Positions 46,466 through 57,799 of a DNA stretch of 64,000 bases are shown here, piece after piece. Position numbers and translations under genes: made by a program. Each line of letters starts with the position of its first letter. Position 1 is the stretch's first letter. The notes under the pieces are model-generated. The model made no database searches. It saw only the letters and a program-made list of their open reading frames with translations, and had not been told where the DNA came from. The DNA comes from Actinobacillus suis ATCC 33415 (lineage in GTDB: Bacteria > Pseudomonadota > Gammaproteobacteria > Enterobacterales > Pasteurellaceae), in contig NZ_CP009159.1 in assembly GCF_000739435.1 (NCBI RefSeq), positions 1,178,001-1,242,000 of the forward strand. Direction: 5' to 3'.

Positions 46466-49375
46466 CTATTCTTTATTACTTACAATGACACGTAAGCTAT
46501 CTAAACGCCAATTCGCTAATGCAATTTGATTCAGCGATTCGACACGTTGTTTTTCCAATGCTTCAATTTCATCGGCACGGATGTTTTTATTCACCGCTTG
46601 TAACGAGGTTAAACGATGTAATTCCGCACTTAAGATACTATCCGCTTCTTGGCTGGCTTTTTCAATCAATTCCGGTAATTTGACTGCGATTTTTTGCTCA
46701 CTGATACTAATTAATTTCTTAATATCCGCTTGCGCCATCTTCGCAATTTTATTTGCCATTTGTTTATTCACCGGTTTTAACTGCTTCTCAAGCCCTGCAA
46801 ACGACACCTGAGCCGCCATATCGTTACCTTTGTTATCTAATAGGATACGTACCGGTGTCGGCGGAAGGAAACGCGTTAAATTTAAGCCTTTCGGCGCTTG
46901 TGTTTCCACCATATAAATCGCTTCAAGCAATAAGGTACCTGCCGGTAAGTTTTTATTAATCAGTAACGAAATTGCCGATTTACCGATATCGCCGGAAGTA
47001 ATCAAATCAATACCGTTACGAATCATTGGGTGATCCCAAGTTAAAAACTCAACGTCTTCTCGCATGAGTGCAAGCTGGCGATCAAAGGTGACTGTCGTAC
47101 CGTCTTCCGCAATCCCCGGGAAGTCCGGTACCAACATATGGCCGGTCGGGCTAATCACGATAGATTGCTCGCCTAAATCTTCCTGCTCTAAGCCGATAAC
47201 ATCAAATAAACTCAAAGCAAAATTGACTAAGTGCGGATTATTATCTTCTTTCGCAATCGCCTCAGCTAACTCTTGTGCCACTTCACCGCCATTTGAATTT
47301 AGCTCAAGTAAACGATCTCGACCTTGCTCTAATTCCGCTTTCAGCTGTTGTTGGCGTTTAAAGGTTTTTGCAAGAAATTCGTCAAATCCGACCGCTTGCG
47401 GATTCTTCAGGAAGATTTCCAACTCTTCGCCGAATTCACGGAATAATGCGGCGCCCATCGGGCAAGTTTCTTCAAACGCATTTAGACCTTGATGATACCA
47501 AGTCGCCAATACCATTTGCATTGAATTTTCAAAGCACGGTACGTGAATCTGAATATCATTTTTCTGACCGATACGGTCTAAACGTCCGATACTTTGTTCC
47601 AATAAGTCCGGATTATCCGGTAAATTGAACAACACTAAATTGCTGGCAAATTGGAAGTTACGCCCTTCCGAGCCGATGCTTGAACTAATCAAGACCTGAG
47701 CGCCTTCTTCCATTTGTGCGAAATAAGCGGAAGCTCTGTCTCGTTCTACAATCGACATTTTTTCGTGGAACACCGCCGAACGAATCGCTTCACGTTCACG
47801 TAAGATTTGTTCCAATGCAATTGCAGTATCGGCTTGCTTACAAATAACTAAGATTTTCTCGTCACGGTGGTTTTTCAGGAAGGTAATCAACCATTCGATA
47901 CGAGGGTCAAAATCCGCCCATTTTGCCGCTGGATTCATCCGTTGGAATAAACGTTCCGGATAAAGCTGATCATCTTTGGTTACGCCGCCCATCATTCCCA
48001 TCACTTTTAACGCATTGGTATATTGACTCGGCATTTCCAAGGTAATTTGATGATAAACACGATGTGGGAAACCTTTCACACCTTGGCGAGTATTACGGAA
48101 TAACACTCGGCTGGTACCATGGCGGTCAATCAGCTCACGAATCAATTCTTGACGCACTTGCAAGCGGTCATTTTCTTTTGATTTTTCGCTATTGATCACT
48201 TTAAACATCGGTTCAGTATCTTGCTCACTGAGTAATTCCGCAATGCTATTTTGTTCTTCATTGCTCAACGGTTTGTCATTCAGTAAGCTTGCTACCGCAT
48301 CCGCCACCGGCTTGTAATCTTTTTGCTCAGCAACAAAGCTGTTGTAATCGTAGAAACGATCCGCATCCAATAATGCTAAACGTGCAAAATGGCTTTCTTG
48401 CCCTAATTGCTCAGGCGTTGCAGTGAGAAGCAATACTGCCGGAGTTTGTTTTGATAAACGCTCAACAAATTGATAACCGACGCTCGGCTCGTTTTCCGAC
48501 CATTCTAAGTGGTGCGCTTCATCCACGATGAGCATATCCCAATTGCTTGCCAATACTTGTTTTGCACGATTAGGAGAGGTTTCTAACCAGTCGATTGAAG
48601 CAATCACTAACGCTTCGCTATCAAACGGGTTTTCGCTGACATCATTACCGTCTTCATCCGCTTTATCAAAATCGCTACAACGCTCTTCATCAAATAATGA
48701 GAATTTCAAGTTGAAACGACGTAACATTTCAACCAACCACTGATGTTGCAAGCTTTCCGGCACAAGCACTAATACACGTTCTACTCTACCGGAGAAAAGT
48801 TGTTGCTGTAAAATCATCCCCGCTTCAATCGTTTTACCTAAACCGACTTCATCCGCTAATAACACACGAGGCGCAACACGCTGTCCGACTTCTTTAGCAA
48901 TATGTAATTGGTGCGGAATTAAGCTCGCACGAATGCCTCGCATTCCACGTAACGGCGATTGAAATTGAGCTTGTTGGTGCTGTAATGCTCGATAACGTAA
49001 AGCAAAACGGTCAGAACGGTCAATTTGTGCTGAAAATAAACGATCTTGCGGCTTGCTGAAGCTTACTTTATGGTCTAACTGCATTTCAGGCAATACCGCT
49101 TCTTCACCGGAATCAGCTCGCTTACCTAAATAGATAATAAAACCTTGGTTTTCGACAACCTCTTCAACATCTAACTGCCACCCCTCTACACTATTGATTC
49201 GATCACCTTTTTGAAATTGCACACGAGTTAAAGGTGCAACCGAAAGCGCATAAATACGCTCTTCCTCTGCCGCCGGGAATTGAATGGTAACAGTACGATT
49301 ATCACTTGCTGTTACGATACCTAAGCCTAAATTATTTTCTGATTCGCTAATCCAGCGCTGACCTACTACGAACAT
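46466..49375 (-). CDS. rapA: RNA polymerase recycling ATPase RapA
   Basis: SWI2/SNF2 ATPase that binds RNA polymerase and aids its recycling. 969 residues, as in E. coli. N-terminal Tudor-like region starts [18 protein letters not shown]; helicase motifs [17 protein letters not shown] (I), VDEAHHLEW (II), [12 protein letters not shown] (III) and [11 protein letters not shown] ... [11 protein letters not shown] (V-VI). Confidence 0.96.
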   Translation of the reverse strand: MFVVGQRWISESENNLGLGIVTASDNRTVTIQFPAAEEERIYALSVAPLTRVQFQKGDRINSVEGWQLDVEEVVENQGFIIYLGKRADSGEEAVLPEMQLDHKVSFSKPQDRLFSAQIDRSDRFALRYRALQHQQAQFQSPLRGMRGIRASLIPHQLHIAKEVGQRVAPRVLLADEVGLGKTIEAGMILQQQLFSGRVERVLVLVPESLQHQWLVEMLRRFNLKFSLFDEERCSDFDKADEDGNDVSENPFDSEALVIASIDWLETSPNRAKQVLASNWDMLIVDEAHHLEWSENEPSVGYQFVERLSKQTPAVLLLTATPEQLGQESHFARLALLDADRFYDYNSFVAEQKDYKPVADAVASLLNDKPLSNEEQNSIAELLSEQDTEPMFKVINSEKSKENDRLQVRQELIRELIDRHGTSRVLFRNTRQGVKGFPHRVYHQITLEMPSQYTNALKVMGMMGGVTKDDQLYPERLFQRMNPAAKWADFDPRIEWLITFLKNHRDEKILVICKQADTAIALEQILREREAIRSAVFHEKMSIVERDRASAYFAQMEEGAQVLISSSIGSEGRNFQFASNLVLFNLPDNPDLLEQSIGRLDRIGQKNDIQIHVPCFENSMQMVLATWYHQGLNAFEETCPMGAALFREFGEELEIFLKNPQAVGFDEFLAKTFKRQQQLKAELEQGRDRLLELNSNGGEVAQELAEAIAKEDNNPHLVNFALSLFDVIGLEQEDLGEQSIVISPTGHMLVPDFPGIAEDGTTVTFDRQLALMREDVEFLTWDHPMIRNGIDLITSGDIGKSAISLLINKNLPAGTLLLEAIYMVETQAPKGLNLTRFLPPTPVRILLDNKGNDMAAQVSFAGLEKQLKPVNKQMANKIAKMAQADIKKLISISEQKIAVKLPELIEKASQEADSILSAELHRLTSLQAVNKNIRADEIEALEKQRVESLNQIALANWRLDSLRVIVSNKE

Positions 49376-49478
49376 TTTGGGGTTATATCTCCTATCTATA
49401 AATTCCTATTTATTCTACCAAATTTAGCGACTCAAAGCGGTCTGATTTATAAAGAATTTTGCAAATTTTGGGCATAAA

Positions 49479-49509
49479 AAAACCGCTTGCAACTAGCAAA
49501 CGGTTTCTT
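49479..49509 (-). terminator. Terminator after the small periplasmic protein
   Basis: On the minus strand AAACCGTTTGC, short loop, GCAAGCGGTTTTTTT. Confidence 0.75.
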
Positions 49510-49524
49510 TAAAAACATACCGGA

Positions 49525-49893
49525 TTAGTTTTTATCTAAGTCTAAATCCGCTTTATATTCAATACGATTACGATTTTTTACTTCAATTTGAATATCTAAC
49601 TCTTGATCACCACGTTCAAATTTAAGATCCGCATCATCTCTTTCAATTTCAGCCTCTGTTACTCGGAAACCATGACGTTTTGCGTGTGAAATTGCATTTT
49701 TAGCAATCACACGCACATCGTTACCACGTAAGCGATATTCCACTTCATATTCACCATTACCTTGGCGATCCGCTTTCACTAATTTACCGTTCGGGCGATA
49801 AATCTCACGAGGAATATCTACGGCAAATGCACTTGCAGCGGTAAATAAACCTAATGTGGTTGCTAATAAAGTTGCTTTCGATAACATTTTCAT
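49525..49893 (-). CDS. Small periplasmic protein of unknown function
   Basis: 122 residues from ATG 49893 (RBS GGAAGGA). Sec signal peptide with cleavage likely after ASAFA (about residue 23). The mature part starts VDIPREIYRPNGKLVKAD and is strongly charged, with alternating strands and a helix (ISHAKRHGFRVTEAEIE) reminiscent of a PepSY-like fold, though I cannot assign a family. It stands alone, with its own terminator. Confidence 0.75.
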   Translation of the reverse strand: MKMLSKATLLATTLGLFTAASAFAVDIPREIYRPNGKLVKADRQGNGEYEVEYRLRGNDVRVIAKNAISHAKRHGFRVTEAEIERDDADLKFERGDQELDIQIEVKNRNRIEYKADLDLDKN

Positions 49894-49984
49894 AATTGTC
49901 CTTCCGTAATAAAAATAAAAAATGGTAATACTCCATTTTAGCTTCACATGAGACGAACAAATAACCGCTTAGTTCTTCAAACTT

Positions 49985-51310
49985 TTATAAACTTTGGTAA
50001 AGTTTAAATGCTTGCCCATCCGACATGCTGGCTAGATAATCGCAAATCACCCGAGGGCGTTTTGCCACTTCAGCCTGTTGCCAGCGTAAAGCAACATTTT
50101 GTGGCAATAAACGCTCCGGATCAGTACTTAACATATCAAACAACGCCATTAAAATACGCTGACCTTTGTATTCCACTCTTTGTGTTTTCACATCACAAAT
50201 CACATATTGGTAAACAAAGCGTTTTAAAATTTCCAGCACACATTTCATATCATCCGGTAAATACGCATTAAAACGTAATAACGGCTCATCAAAACCCGCC
50301 TGCTCTCGCCATTTTACGTTAGTCACAAAATAATTAACCAACGCCCCGATCACATCTTTACGTTCATAACGATGTTGTGAAAATAATTTCTGGCTAAGGG
50401 TCGGTAAAATCGTTTGAATCCAACTAGAAGAACATTGTGCTAATTGTTGCTCTGCCTGTTGCCATGATTGTGGCGTGACCATACCACCGGCAATCGCATC
50501 TTCCAAATCGTGTACACCGTAGGCAATATCATCGGCAAGTTCCATAATGCTGCAATCCAACGATTTATATTGCGTTTTATGCGGTTCAAGCGGATCTTTA
50601 CTGAAACTTATCGTACGTAGTAACTTACGATCTTGCTCGCTTAACGGTGCTAACACCCAATCGAAAAAGGTTTGATCATCGCTAAATATGCCCTTACAGG
50701 TTTTAAATTGGTGCAGGTTGATATAAGGCGACTCAGCAAATTGCGGGCGTGCTTGCGGTTCGGTTTCTTCAAGCAGTGCCGGATATTTAATAATTCCCAA
50801 CAAGGTTCTGCGCGTGAGATTCATTCCGTGTTGCGGTGTATAAGGTTCAAGCTGGGTAACGATCCGAAATGACTGAGCATTACCTTCGAAACCGCCATGT
50901 GCACGCATTTTATAATTGAGTGCCATTTCGCCGCCGTGCCCAAATGGTGGATGTCCAATATCATGCGCAAAACAAAGCGATTCAATCAAACTGCGAGACG
51001 GCAATAAAGCGGTCAAATTTTCAGCTAAAATTGCAAATTTTTGATCGGAAACAACCGCTTGAAAGGCTTGTTTCTCTCGCAATAATTTCGCACGGATACT
51101 ACTGCCGATCTGCGCCACTTCAAGTGAATGGGTCAAGCGAGTACGATAAAAATCATCTTCACCAACTGCGTGAATCTGCGTTTTAGCTTGCAAGCAACGA
51201 AAGGCTTCGGAATGCAAAATTCTCGCGCGATCTCGCTGAAACGGTGAACGGTGGTCTTGTTCTCGTTTTTTATCCGCCAAAAAACGTTCGGTCCAAACAT
51301 TCGAAATCAT
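49985..51310 (-). CDS. dgt: dGTPase-like HD-domain triphosphohydrolase
   Basis: 441 residues. HD-superfamily metal ligands are visible: His in RTRLTHSLEVAQIG, HD in CFAHDIGHPPFGHGGE, Asp in ELADDIAYGVHDLEDA. The N-terminus (DHRSPFQRDRARILHS) and length match the type-2 dGTPase-like family, which hydrolyses dNTPs to deoxynucleosides and triphosphate. Divergent from rlmD, with under 60 bp between. Confidence 0.88.
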   Translation of the reverse strand: MISNVWTERFLADKKREQDHRSPFQRDRARILHSEAFRCLQAKTQIHAVGEDDFYRTRLTHSLEVAQIGSSIRAKLLREKQAFQAVVSDQKFAILAENLTALLPSRSLIESLCFAHDIGHPPFGHGGEMALNYKMRAHGGFEGNAQSFRIVTQLEPYTPQHGMNLTRRTLLGIIKYPALLEETEPQARPQFAESPYINLHQFKTCKGIFSDDQTFFDWVLAPLSEQDRKLLRTISFSKDPLEPHKTQYKSLDCSIMELADDIAYGVHDLEDAIAGGMVTPQSWQQAEQQLAQCSSSWIQTILPTLSQKLFSQHRYERKDVIGALVNYFVTNVKWREQAGFDEPLLRFNAYLPDDMKCVLEILKRFVYQYVICDVKTQRVEYKGQRILMALFDMLSTDPERLLPQNVALRWQQAEVAKRPRVICDYLASMSDGQAFKLYQSL

Positions 51311-51367
51311 CTTTCCCCCTTTTTCATATATAATAACTGACTTTACGAATTTGATTTTACACTAAAA

Positions 51368-52696
51368 ATGGCACTGTTCTACTCTGAAAAAGCTGCAAAA
51401 CAGCAAGCAAAAAAATCGGCAAAAACGACCGCTTGTCCGCCGATTACCATTCAATCTTTGGACTACCAAGGCTTAGGCGTGGCGAAAATTGCCGGAAAAA
51501 CGTGGTTTATCGAAAACGCCTTACCTAACGAACAAGTTGAAATCCAAGTATTGGAAGAAAAACGCCAATACGGACGAGCAAAAGCGGTTAAAATTTTAAA
51601 ACCATCCACCGAACGCCAACAGCCGAGTTGTGCTCTCTACGGCAAATGCGGCGGCTGTCAAATGCAGCATATTCCGCTAGATTTACAGCGAGAAGCCAAA
51701 CAGCGTGCGCTTTTTCAACGCTTACAAAAACTGCAATCACAGCCGATTGATTTTCAACCGATGATCGTCGGTAACGATAAGGGCTATCGCCGCCGCGCAA
51801 AACTGAGTATTGCGTTACAAAATAATCAGTTAGCGATTGGTTTTAGAATGCAAAATTCAAACCAAATCATACCGCTTGAGCAGTGTGAAGTGTTGGCCGA
51901 GCCGCTTTCTCAGCTTATCAAACCACTGCAAAGCCTATTTAGCACGTGGCAGAACAAAAAAACACTTGGGCATATAGAACTGGTTCAAGCGGATAATACC
52001 ATTGCGATGCTGGTGCGTAACGTCGGGCAATTCCATCCGCAAGATAGTCAAAATTTGCAACAGTTTGCTGAACAATATTCACTTTCATTGTTTGTGATGA
52101 CCGCTGAAAATGATATCGTTCAATTAAGTGGTGAAGCGCCCTACTACCAAATTCATGGTGTAAAACTGGGCTTTTCGATTCGTGATTTCATTCAAGTGAA
52201 TGGTAACTTAAATGAAAAAATGGTGGATAAAGCATTGGAATGGCTCAATCTTTCCGCACAAGACCGAGTATTGGATTTATTCTGCGGTATGGGCAATTTT
52301 ACCTTACCCATCGCTCAACAAGCCGGTTTTGTCGTCGGTGTGGAAGGCGTTCAGCCGATGGTTGAACAGGCCAAGCAGAATCAAGCTGCAAGCGGTCTAA
52401 AAAACGTAGAATTTTACCAAACCAACCTAGACGAACCTTTTGCAGATAAAGCGTGGGCAAGTGAGCCGTTTAACAAAGTTTTATTAGATCCGGCGCGTAA
52501 CGGCGCATTTTTCTGCTTGGATCACTTAGCCGCATTGAATCCCGAAACGATCGTTTATGTTTCCTGTAACCCCGCCACATTAGTGCGAGATGCAGAAAAA
52601 CTGATTCAAACCGGTTATAAACTGCAAAAAGCGGCAATGATCGATATGTTCCCACATACAGGACATTTGGAATCTATTTCGTTATTTACTAAATAA
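51368..52696 (+). CDS. rlmD: 23S rRNA m5U1939 methyltransferase RlmD
   Basis: 442 residues: N-terminal TRAM domain (about 27-80), [4Fe-4S] cysteines in CALYGKCGGCQMQH, SAM motif VLDLFCGMGNFTLP, DPARNGAFFCL and the catalytic Cys in YVSCNPATLVRD. Family length and motif order are as in E. coli RlmD (RumA). Confidence 0.95.
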   Translation: MALFYSEKAAKQQAKKSAKTTACPPITIQSLDYQGLGVAKIAGKTWFIENALPNEQVEIQVLEEKRQYGRAKAVKILKPSTERQQPSCALYGKCGGCQMQHIPLDLQREAKQRALFQRLQKLQSQPIDFQPMIVGNDKGYRRRAKLSIALQNNQLAIGFRMQNSNQIIPLEQCEVLAEPLSQLIKPLQSLFSTWQNKKTLGHIELVQADNTIAMLVRNVGQFHPQDSQNLQQFAEQYSLSLFVMTAENDIVQLSGEAPYYQIHGVKLGFSIRDFIQVNGNLNEKMVDKALEWLNLSAQDRVLDLFCGMGNFTLPIAQQAGFVVGVEGVQPMVEQAKQNQAASGLKNVEFYQTNLDEPFADKAWASEPFNKVLLDPARNGAFFCLDHLAALNPETIVYVSCNPATLVRDAEKLIQTGYKLQKAAMIDMFPHTGHLESISLFTK

Positions 52697-52802
52697 TGAA
52701 CACATCATCACAGCATAAACCGAAATTAGGTTGATTTATACTTAGGATATTCTGTGATGATAATCTTGAAGAAATAGGAATTGTTTTGACAAGATATAGA
52801 AA

Positions 52803-52832
52803 AAAAGAAACCCCGTAGAAAACCTACGGGGC
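52803..52832 (-). terminator. Terminator downstream of tRNA-Asn
   Basis: CCCCGTAG, short loop, CTACGGGG; on the minus strand it is followed by TTTCTTTTTT, about 95 bp after the tRNA 3' end. Confidence 0.7.
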
Positions 52833-52926
52833 AAATTCTTTTGTTCTAATTCTGGAGGTATGAATCACTGTTTTATAAAAGGAGACAAATAAAACAAGAA
52901 CAAAAGCAAAACTAAAGGAAATTAGT

Positions 52927-53002
52927 TGGCTCCTCCTGCGGGACTCGAACCTGCGACATATGGATTAACAGTCCACCGTTCTACCGACTGAACTAAGGAG
53001 GA
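52927..53002 (-). tRNA. tRNA-Asn (GTT)
   Basis: 76-nt cloverleaf on the minus strand: acceptor TCCTCCT/AGGAGGA, D arm with GTTCAGTCGGTAGAAC, anticodon loop CTGTTAA (anticodon GTT), T arm with GGTTCGAGTCC, discriminator G and encoded CCA. Confidence 0.97.
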
Positions 53003-53096
53003 ACATTTCGGAAAAAAATAATATCGCTAAACCGTTTTAGCGTCAAACCATATAACCTAACTTGTCAATTCTTTGCAATTCTTGAATTTTAGCGAC

Positions 53097-53843
53097 CTAT
53101 TCACAACAAATTTCACAATTTTTAAGTTTCGGTAGCTTCATTTCTCTTACCGAAAAATGTAAACCGTCAATCATCAATAATCTTCCGGCTAAACTTTTAC
53201 CTACGTTCAGCAATAATTTAATCGCTTCCAATGCCTGTAAGCTCCCAACCACACCAACGATCGGCGCAATCACACCAGCTTCCACGCAACTTAAAGTGCC
53301 GTCACCAAATAATTGACTTAAACAACTGTAACAAGGCTCATCTTTCGCATAAGTAAATACTGAAATTTGACCTTCAAAGCGAATCGCTGAGCCGGAAACA
53401 AGCGGTCGTTTTTGCGCAAAACATTGCAAATTTAACTGATTACGTACCGTCACGTTATCGGTGCAATCCAACACTAAATCCACTCGCTCAATCAACTCGG
53501 CAAATTCGGCATCGCTACATTGTTTATTAATCGCCTCAAGCTGAATATGCGGATTGATTTGGTTTAAACGCACTTTTGCCGACTCTACTTTCGGCTGACC
53601 GATATTGGCATCCGTATGCAAAATTTGGCGCTGTAAATTGGATAATGATACTTCATCAAAATCCACCAAAATCAAATGCCCGACACCAGCTGAAGCTAGA
53701 TATTGCGCAGCACTACAACCCAAGCCGCCCAGCCCGACAATCAATACACGGCTGGCTTTTAGCTTTTCTTGTCCATCAAAATCAACACTTTTTAAAATAA
53801 TTTGACGGTTATAGCGCAACATTTCCTGATCGCTAAGTTCCAT
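53097..53843 (-). CDS. moeB: Molybdopterin-synthase adenylyltransferase MoeB
   Basis: Adenylates the C-terminus of MoaD for molybdopterin synthesis. 248 residues: RYNRQIILKSVDFDGQEKL, nucleotide motif VGLGGLGCSAAQYLASAG, DNLQRQ-type SLSNLQRQIL, DCTDNVTVRNQLN, and Zn cysteines CYSCL ... CEICC. It follows moeA by a few bases. The cofactor it helps make is needed by the formate dehydrogenase at 10.5 kb. Confidence 0.93.
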   Translation of the reverse strand: MELSDQEMLRYNRQIILKSVDFDGQEKLKASRVLIVGLGGLGCSAAQYLASAGVGHLILVDFDEVSLSNLQRQILHTDANIGQPKVESAKVRLNQINPHIQLEAINKQCSDAEFAELIERVDLVLDCTDNVTVRNQLNLQCFAQKRPLVSGSAIRFEGQISVFTYAKDEPCYSCLSQLFGDGTLSCVEAGVIAPIVGVVGSLQALEAIKLLLNVGKSLAGRLLMIDGLHFSVREMKLPKLKNCEICCE

Positions 53844-53852
53844 ATTCACTCA

Positions 53853-55094
53853 CTATCTCAATAAACTGTTAAACGGCTGAATCGTCACTTTTTCACCGGC
53901 ATTCACATCGCCTCGTTCCGCTTCCAACACAATAAAACAATTGCTTTCATAAAAAGCACTGAAAATATGCGAGCCTTGCGAACCGACCGGACGTACAGCT
54001 ACTTCACCTTGTTGATTAACATAATAGAAGCCACGTTGGAAATCTTGGCGACCTACCGCTTTTTTCAAATTCGTATCTGCAATAGCGGTTAAATTTTGGG
54101 TAAGATTTGCGATACGTTCCGCATTCACACCGGCCAGTTTAGCTAACGCCGGTTGCACCAGTTGGTAAAAGGTGACTAAAGCGGAAACCGGATTACCCGG
54201 TAAACCGAAGAACCAAGCGTGTTGCAATTTACCGAAAGCGAATGGCTTGCCCGGTTTCATTGCAATTTTCCAAAAGCCGATTTCGCCCAGTTTTTCTAAC
54301 ACATCTTTGGTGAAATCCGCTTCGCCGACCGACACACCGCCACTGGTAATTAATACGTCCGCTTGCTGCTGCGCTTGATTAAACGTTTGTTCGAACACTA
54401 CCGGATCGTCCGGTAGAATACCAAAATCTAAAATCTCACAATTGAGTTTTTCTAACATTAAACGCACTGCAAAACGGTTGGTATCATAAATTTTGCCTTG
54501 TTCTAGCGGCTGACCGACCGAAGTTAGTTCATCACCGGTGGAAAGAATCGCGACTTTTAAACGGCTAAATACCGGCACTTGCGCAATGCCTAACGAAGCT
54601 AATAATGGCAAAGTGGTCACATTTAATAAACTGCCTTTTGCCAACACCAATGCGCCTTGTTTTACATCTTCACCAATTCGGCGAATATTTTGCCCAAGCT
54701 TCGGCGTTTTGCAAAATTTCACTAAAATTTGACCGCTTGTAAGTGTCTCTACTTCCGTTTCTTCTTGCATCACAACTACATCACAATCTGCTGGCAGCAT
54801 CGCACCGGTCATAATACGAATACATTCTCCGGCTTTCACTTCGCCGGTAAACGGATTGCCGGCAAAAGATTTACCGGCAACGGTTAAACGTTCAAATTGA
54901 GCGAGATCCGCTAAACGAAACGCGTAGCCGTCCATTGCCGAATTATCGAAACTGGGGACATTAATCGGGGAAAAAATATCTTCTGCTAAAATACGATTCG
55001 CACACTCTGCCAGTGTTAATGTTTCTGTTTTTGATGCTGTCGGTAAGCGGTTTAGCATTTCTTGTAATGCTTCCGACAAAGTACGTAATGCCAT
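53853..55094 (-). CDS. moeA: Molybdopterin molybdenumtransferase MoeA
   Basis: Inserts molybdenum into adenylated molybdopterin. 413 residues; NVPSFDNSAMDGYAFR, RIMTGAMLPADCDVVVMQE, STGDEL, TSGGVSVGEADF and GLPGNPVSALVTF are all family motifs. Operon with moeB downstream. Confidence 0.96.
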   Translation of the reverse strand: MALRTLSEALQEMLNRLPTASKTETLTLAECANRILAEDIFSPINVPSFDNSAMDGYAFRLADLAQFERLTVAGKSFAGNPFTGEVKAGECIRIMTGAMLPADCDVVVMQEETEVETLTSGQILVKFCKTPKLGQNIRRIGEDVKQGALVLAKGSLLNVTTLPLLASLGIAQVPVFSRLKVAILSTGDELTSVGQPLEQGKIYDTNRFAVRLMLEKLNCEILDFGILPDDPVVFEQTFNQAQQQADVLITSGGVSVGEADFTKDVLEKLGEIGFWKIAMKPGKPFAFGKLQHAWFFGLPGNPVSALVTFYQLVQPALAKLAGVNAERIANLTQNLTAIADTNLKKAVGRQDFQRGFYYVNQQGEVAVRPVGSQGSHIFSAFYESNCFIVLEAERGDVNAGEKVTIQPFNSLLR

Positions 55095-55109
55095 AAAATC
55101 CTCGGTTAT

Positions 55110-55727
55110 TTAACTCACTTGAATAAAGAAATCTCGCACACCGACTAATAAATTATTAATCGCCACTGACGCTAAAATTAAGCCCATGACACGGCTAATG
55201 ATCGCCGCTCCCGCATTACCAATAAAGTGTTGAATGCGATTTGCCGCCAGTAAAAATAAGTAGGTAATCGCCAATACAGACAGCATAATACCTGCCGTAA
55301 CCACTTGATCGGTAATACTAAAACGGTGGTTATCGGTAAGTAATACAATTGCCATCATCGCTCCCGGTGAAGCAATAGATGGCACGGCTAAAGGGTAAAC
55401 CGCCAGCTCACTAATACTGGCTTTTATTTTCATCTCTTGTTCCGGTTTACTCTCACCAAAAATCATTGTTAACGCAAACAGTAATAATACTAAGCCGCCG
55501 GCAGCTTGGAATGCCGATAGCGGAATCTGCATTGCTTCCAGCAACATCTGCCCGCCAACTAAGAAAAACATTAAAATACCAGCAGAAATCACCACTGCAT
55601 TACGTGCAATTTTACGGCGATCTTCGATTGGCAAACCGATCGTTTTCGCCAAATACACTGGAATTGAACCGATAGGGTCAATTACCGCCCACAATACAAC
55701 AAATTGTACTGCTAATGAATCAAACAT
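55110..55727 (-). CDS. MarC/YhgN family membrane protein
   Basis: 205 residues with six hydrophobic segments; FVVLWAVIDPIGSIPVYLA and SIASPGAMMAIVLL are MarC-family hallmarks, and the text resembles YhgN of E. coli. The function of the family is not established despite the early multiple-antibiotic-resistance name. Confidence 0.88.
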   Translation of the reverse strand: MFDSLAVQFVVLWAVIDPIGSIPVYLAKTIGLPIEDRRKIARNAVVISAGILMFFLVGGQMLLEAMQIPLSAFQAAGGLVLLLFALTMIFGESKPEQEMKIKASISELAVYPLAVPSIASPGAMMAIVLLTDNHRFSITDQVVTAGIMLSVLAITYLFLLAANRIQHFIGNAGAAIISRVMGLILASVAINNLLVGVRDFFIQVS

Positions 55728-55786
55728 AGCTTCCTCTATTTATGTTAGAATAACGGCAAAATTTTAACATAAACCAAGCATTTATA

Positions 55787-57703
55787 ATGATTTTTTTCAC
55801 CGACCTTATCTTAAAACGCGGACAATCCGTCCTTTTAGAAAACACCTCCGTCACCATTCATACCGGTCAAAAAGTTGGACTGGTCGGTAAAAACGGTTGT
55901 GGTAAATCTTCACTTTTCGCTTTAGTGAAAGGCGAATTACAACCGGAAGGCGGCGATGTTTCTCTGCCGAAAAACTGGGCGATTTCTTGGGTAAATCAAG
56001 AAACACCGGCATTGGAAATTTCCGCATTGGATTATGTGATCCAAGGCGATCGCGAATATACCGGTTTAATGAGCCAATTAGAAAAAGCCAATCAAGAAAA
56101 TAACGGCAATCAAATTGCTCTCATTCACACTCAACTGGATACAATTGACGCATGGACAATTCAAGCCCGTGCAGCAACCTTGTTAAACGGTTTAGGCTTC
56201 ACTAACGAACAACTTTCCTTACCGGTGAAATCGTTCTCAGGTGGCTGGCGTATGCGTTTAAATTTGGCACAAGCGTTGATCTGCCGTTCTGATTTGCTGC
56301 TACTTGATGAACCGACTAACCACTTGGATTTAGATGCGGTGATCTGGCTGGAAAAATGGCTGACTAACTACCGTGGTACGCTATTGCTCATTTCCCATGA
56401 CCGAGATTTTCTCGATCCGATAATTGATCGCGTGATTCATATCGAAAATCAGCAGCTGAATGATTACACCGGTAACTACACCTCGTTTGAAATTCAGCGT
56501 GCTACCAAAATCTCGCAACAAAATGCTGCTTATGCACAACAACAGCGAAAAGTTGCTCATTTACAGAGTTTTATCGACCGCTTTAAGGCGAAGGCAACCA
56601 AAGCGAAACAGGCACAAAGCCGTATCAAAGCGTTGGAAAAAATGGAACTGATTGCACCGGCTTATGCGGACAGTCCGTTCGAATTTGAATTCCGTCCGCC
56701 GCTCGCTTTGCCAAGCCCGTTATTAATGATGGAAAAAGCCAGTGCCGGTTATGCTGATAAAACCATTTTAGAATCGGTTAAACTGAATTTAGTGCCCGGC
56801 TCACGTATCGGTTTGCTCGGCCGCAACGGTGCGGGTAAATCCACGCTGATTAAATTACTCGCCGGCGAATTAGCCCCGCAAACCGGACATATTCAATTAG
56901 CCAAAGGTGTACAATTAGGTTATTTCGCTCAACATCAAGTGGATACATTACGCTTTGATGAAAGCCCGTTATGGCATTTACAGAAAATTGCTCCGGAATT
57001 AACCGAACAAGAAGTACGTAATTATTTAGGCGGCTTTGATTTTAAAGGCGACAAAGTGAAACAAAACGTCGGCTCGTTTTCCGGCGGGGAAAAAGCTCGT
57101 TTGGTGTTAGCGCTAATCGTATGGCAACGCCCAAATTTACTGTTGTTGGACGAACCGACCAACCATTTAGATCTGGAAATGCGTCAAGCGCTAACCGATG
57201 CGCTCACTTATTATGAGGGCTCGCTGGTAGTGGTATCGCACGATCGTCATTTATTGCGTAGTACCGTGAATGAATTTTATCTGGTGCACGATAAAAAAGT
57301 GGAAGAATTTAAAGGCGATCTGGATGATTACCAAAAATGGCTAAACGAACAAAATGCGCTTGAAGCGGCAAAAAATTCAGGAAATTCGACCGCTTGTACG
57401 GAAGAAAAAGCGGATAATAGCGCGGCAAATCGTAAGGAACAAAAGCGTTTAGAGGCGGAATTACGCCAACAAACCGCACCGTTACGCAAAAAGATCACCC
57501 AGCTAGAGAAAGATCTTGAACAAGCGAGTGAAAAGCTAAATCAGCTCGAAGCACTACTGGCTTCAAGCGAGATCTATGAAGCGGAAAATAAAGTGCAACT
57601 TACCGAAACACTCGCGAAGCAAATTGAAGCGAAAAAAGCCGTTGAAGAAATTGAAATGGAATGGCTGGACTGCCAAGAACAGCTTGAGGCATTGCTTAGC
57701 TAG
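55787..57703 (+). CDS. yheS: ABC-F ATPase YheS
   Basis: 638 residues with two ABC cassettes and no membrane segments, near-identical in layout to E. coli YheS. Cassette 1: Walker A GLVGKNGCGKSS, signature FSGGWRMRLNLAQAL, Walker B LLLDEPTNHLDL; cassette 2: GLLGRNGAGKSTLIKLL, FSGGEKARLVLALIVW, LLLDEPTNHLDLEM. A long linker and a charged coiled-coil C-terminus (after about 545) follow. ABC-F proteins act on ribosomes. Confidence 0.94.
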   Translation: MIFFTDLILKRGQSVLLENTSVTIHTGQKVGLVGKNGCGKSSLFALVKGELQPEGGDVSLPKNWAISWVNQETPALEISALDYVIQGDREYTGLMSQLEKANQENNGNQIALIHTQLDTIDAWTIQARAATLLNGLGFTNEQLSLPVKSFSGGWRMRLNLAQALICRSDLLLLDEPTNHLDLDAVIWLEKWLTNYRGTLLLISHDRDFLDPIIDRVIHIENQQLNDYTGNYTSFEIQRATKISQQNAAYAQQQRKVAHLQSFIDRFKAKATKAKQAQSRIKALEKMELIAPAYADSPFEFEFRPPLALPSPLLMMEKASAGYADKTILESVKLNLVPGSRIGLLGRNGAGKSTLIKLLAGELAPQTGHIQLAKGVQLGYFAQHQVDTLRFDESPLWHLQKIAPELTEQEVRNYLGGFDFKGDKVKQNVGSFSGGEKARLVLALIVWQRPNLLLLDEPTNHLDLEMRQALTDALTYYEGSLVVVSHDRHLLRSTVNEFYLVHDKKVEEFKGDLDDYQKWLNEQNALEAAKNSGNSTACTEEKADNSAANRKEQKRLEAELRQQTAPLRKKITQLEKDLEQASEKLNQLEALLASSEIYEAENKVQLTETLAKQIEAKKAVEEIEMEWLDCQEQLEALLS

Positions 57704-57799
57704 TTCTGCTTCCTTGGCGCATTTCTGAGATCCTAGCACGGCAAAGCCTTACTAGCTTAAGCAGAATACAGCCCTGCTAGGGCTGTAAATTCCAAATAA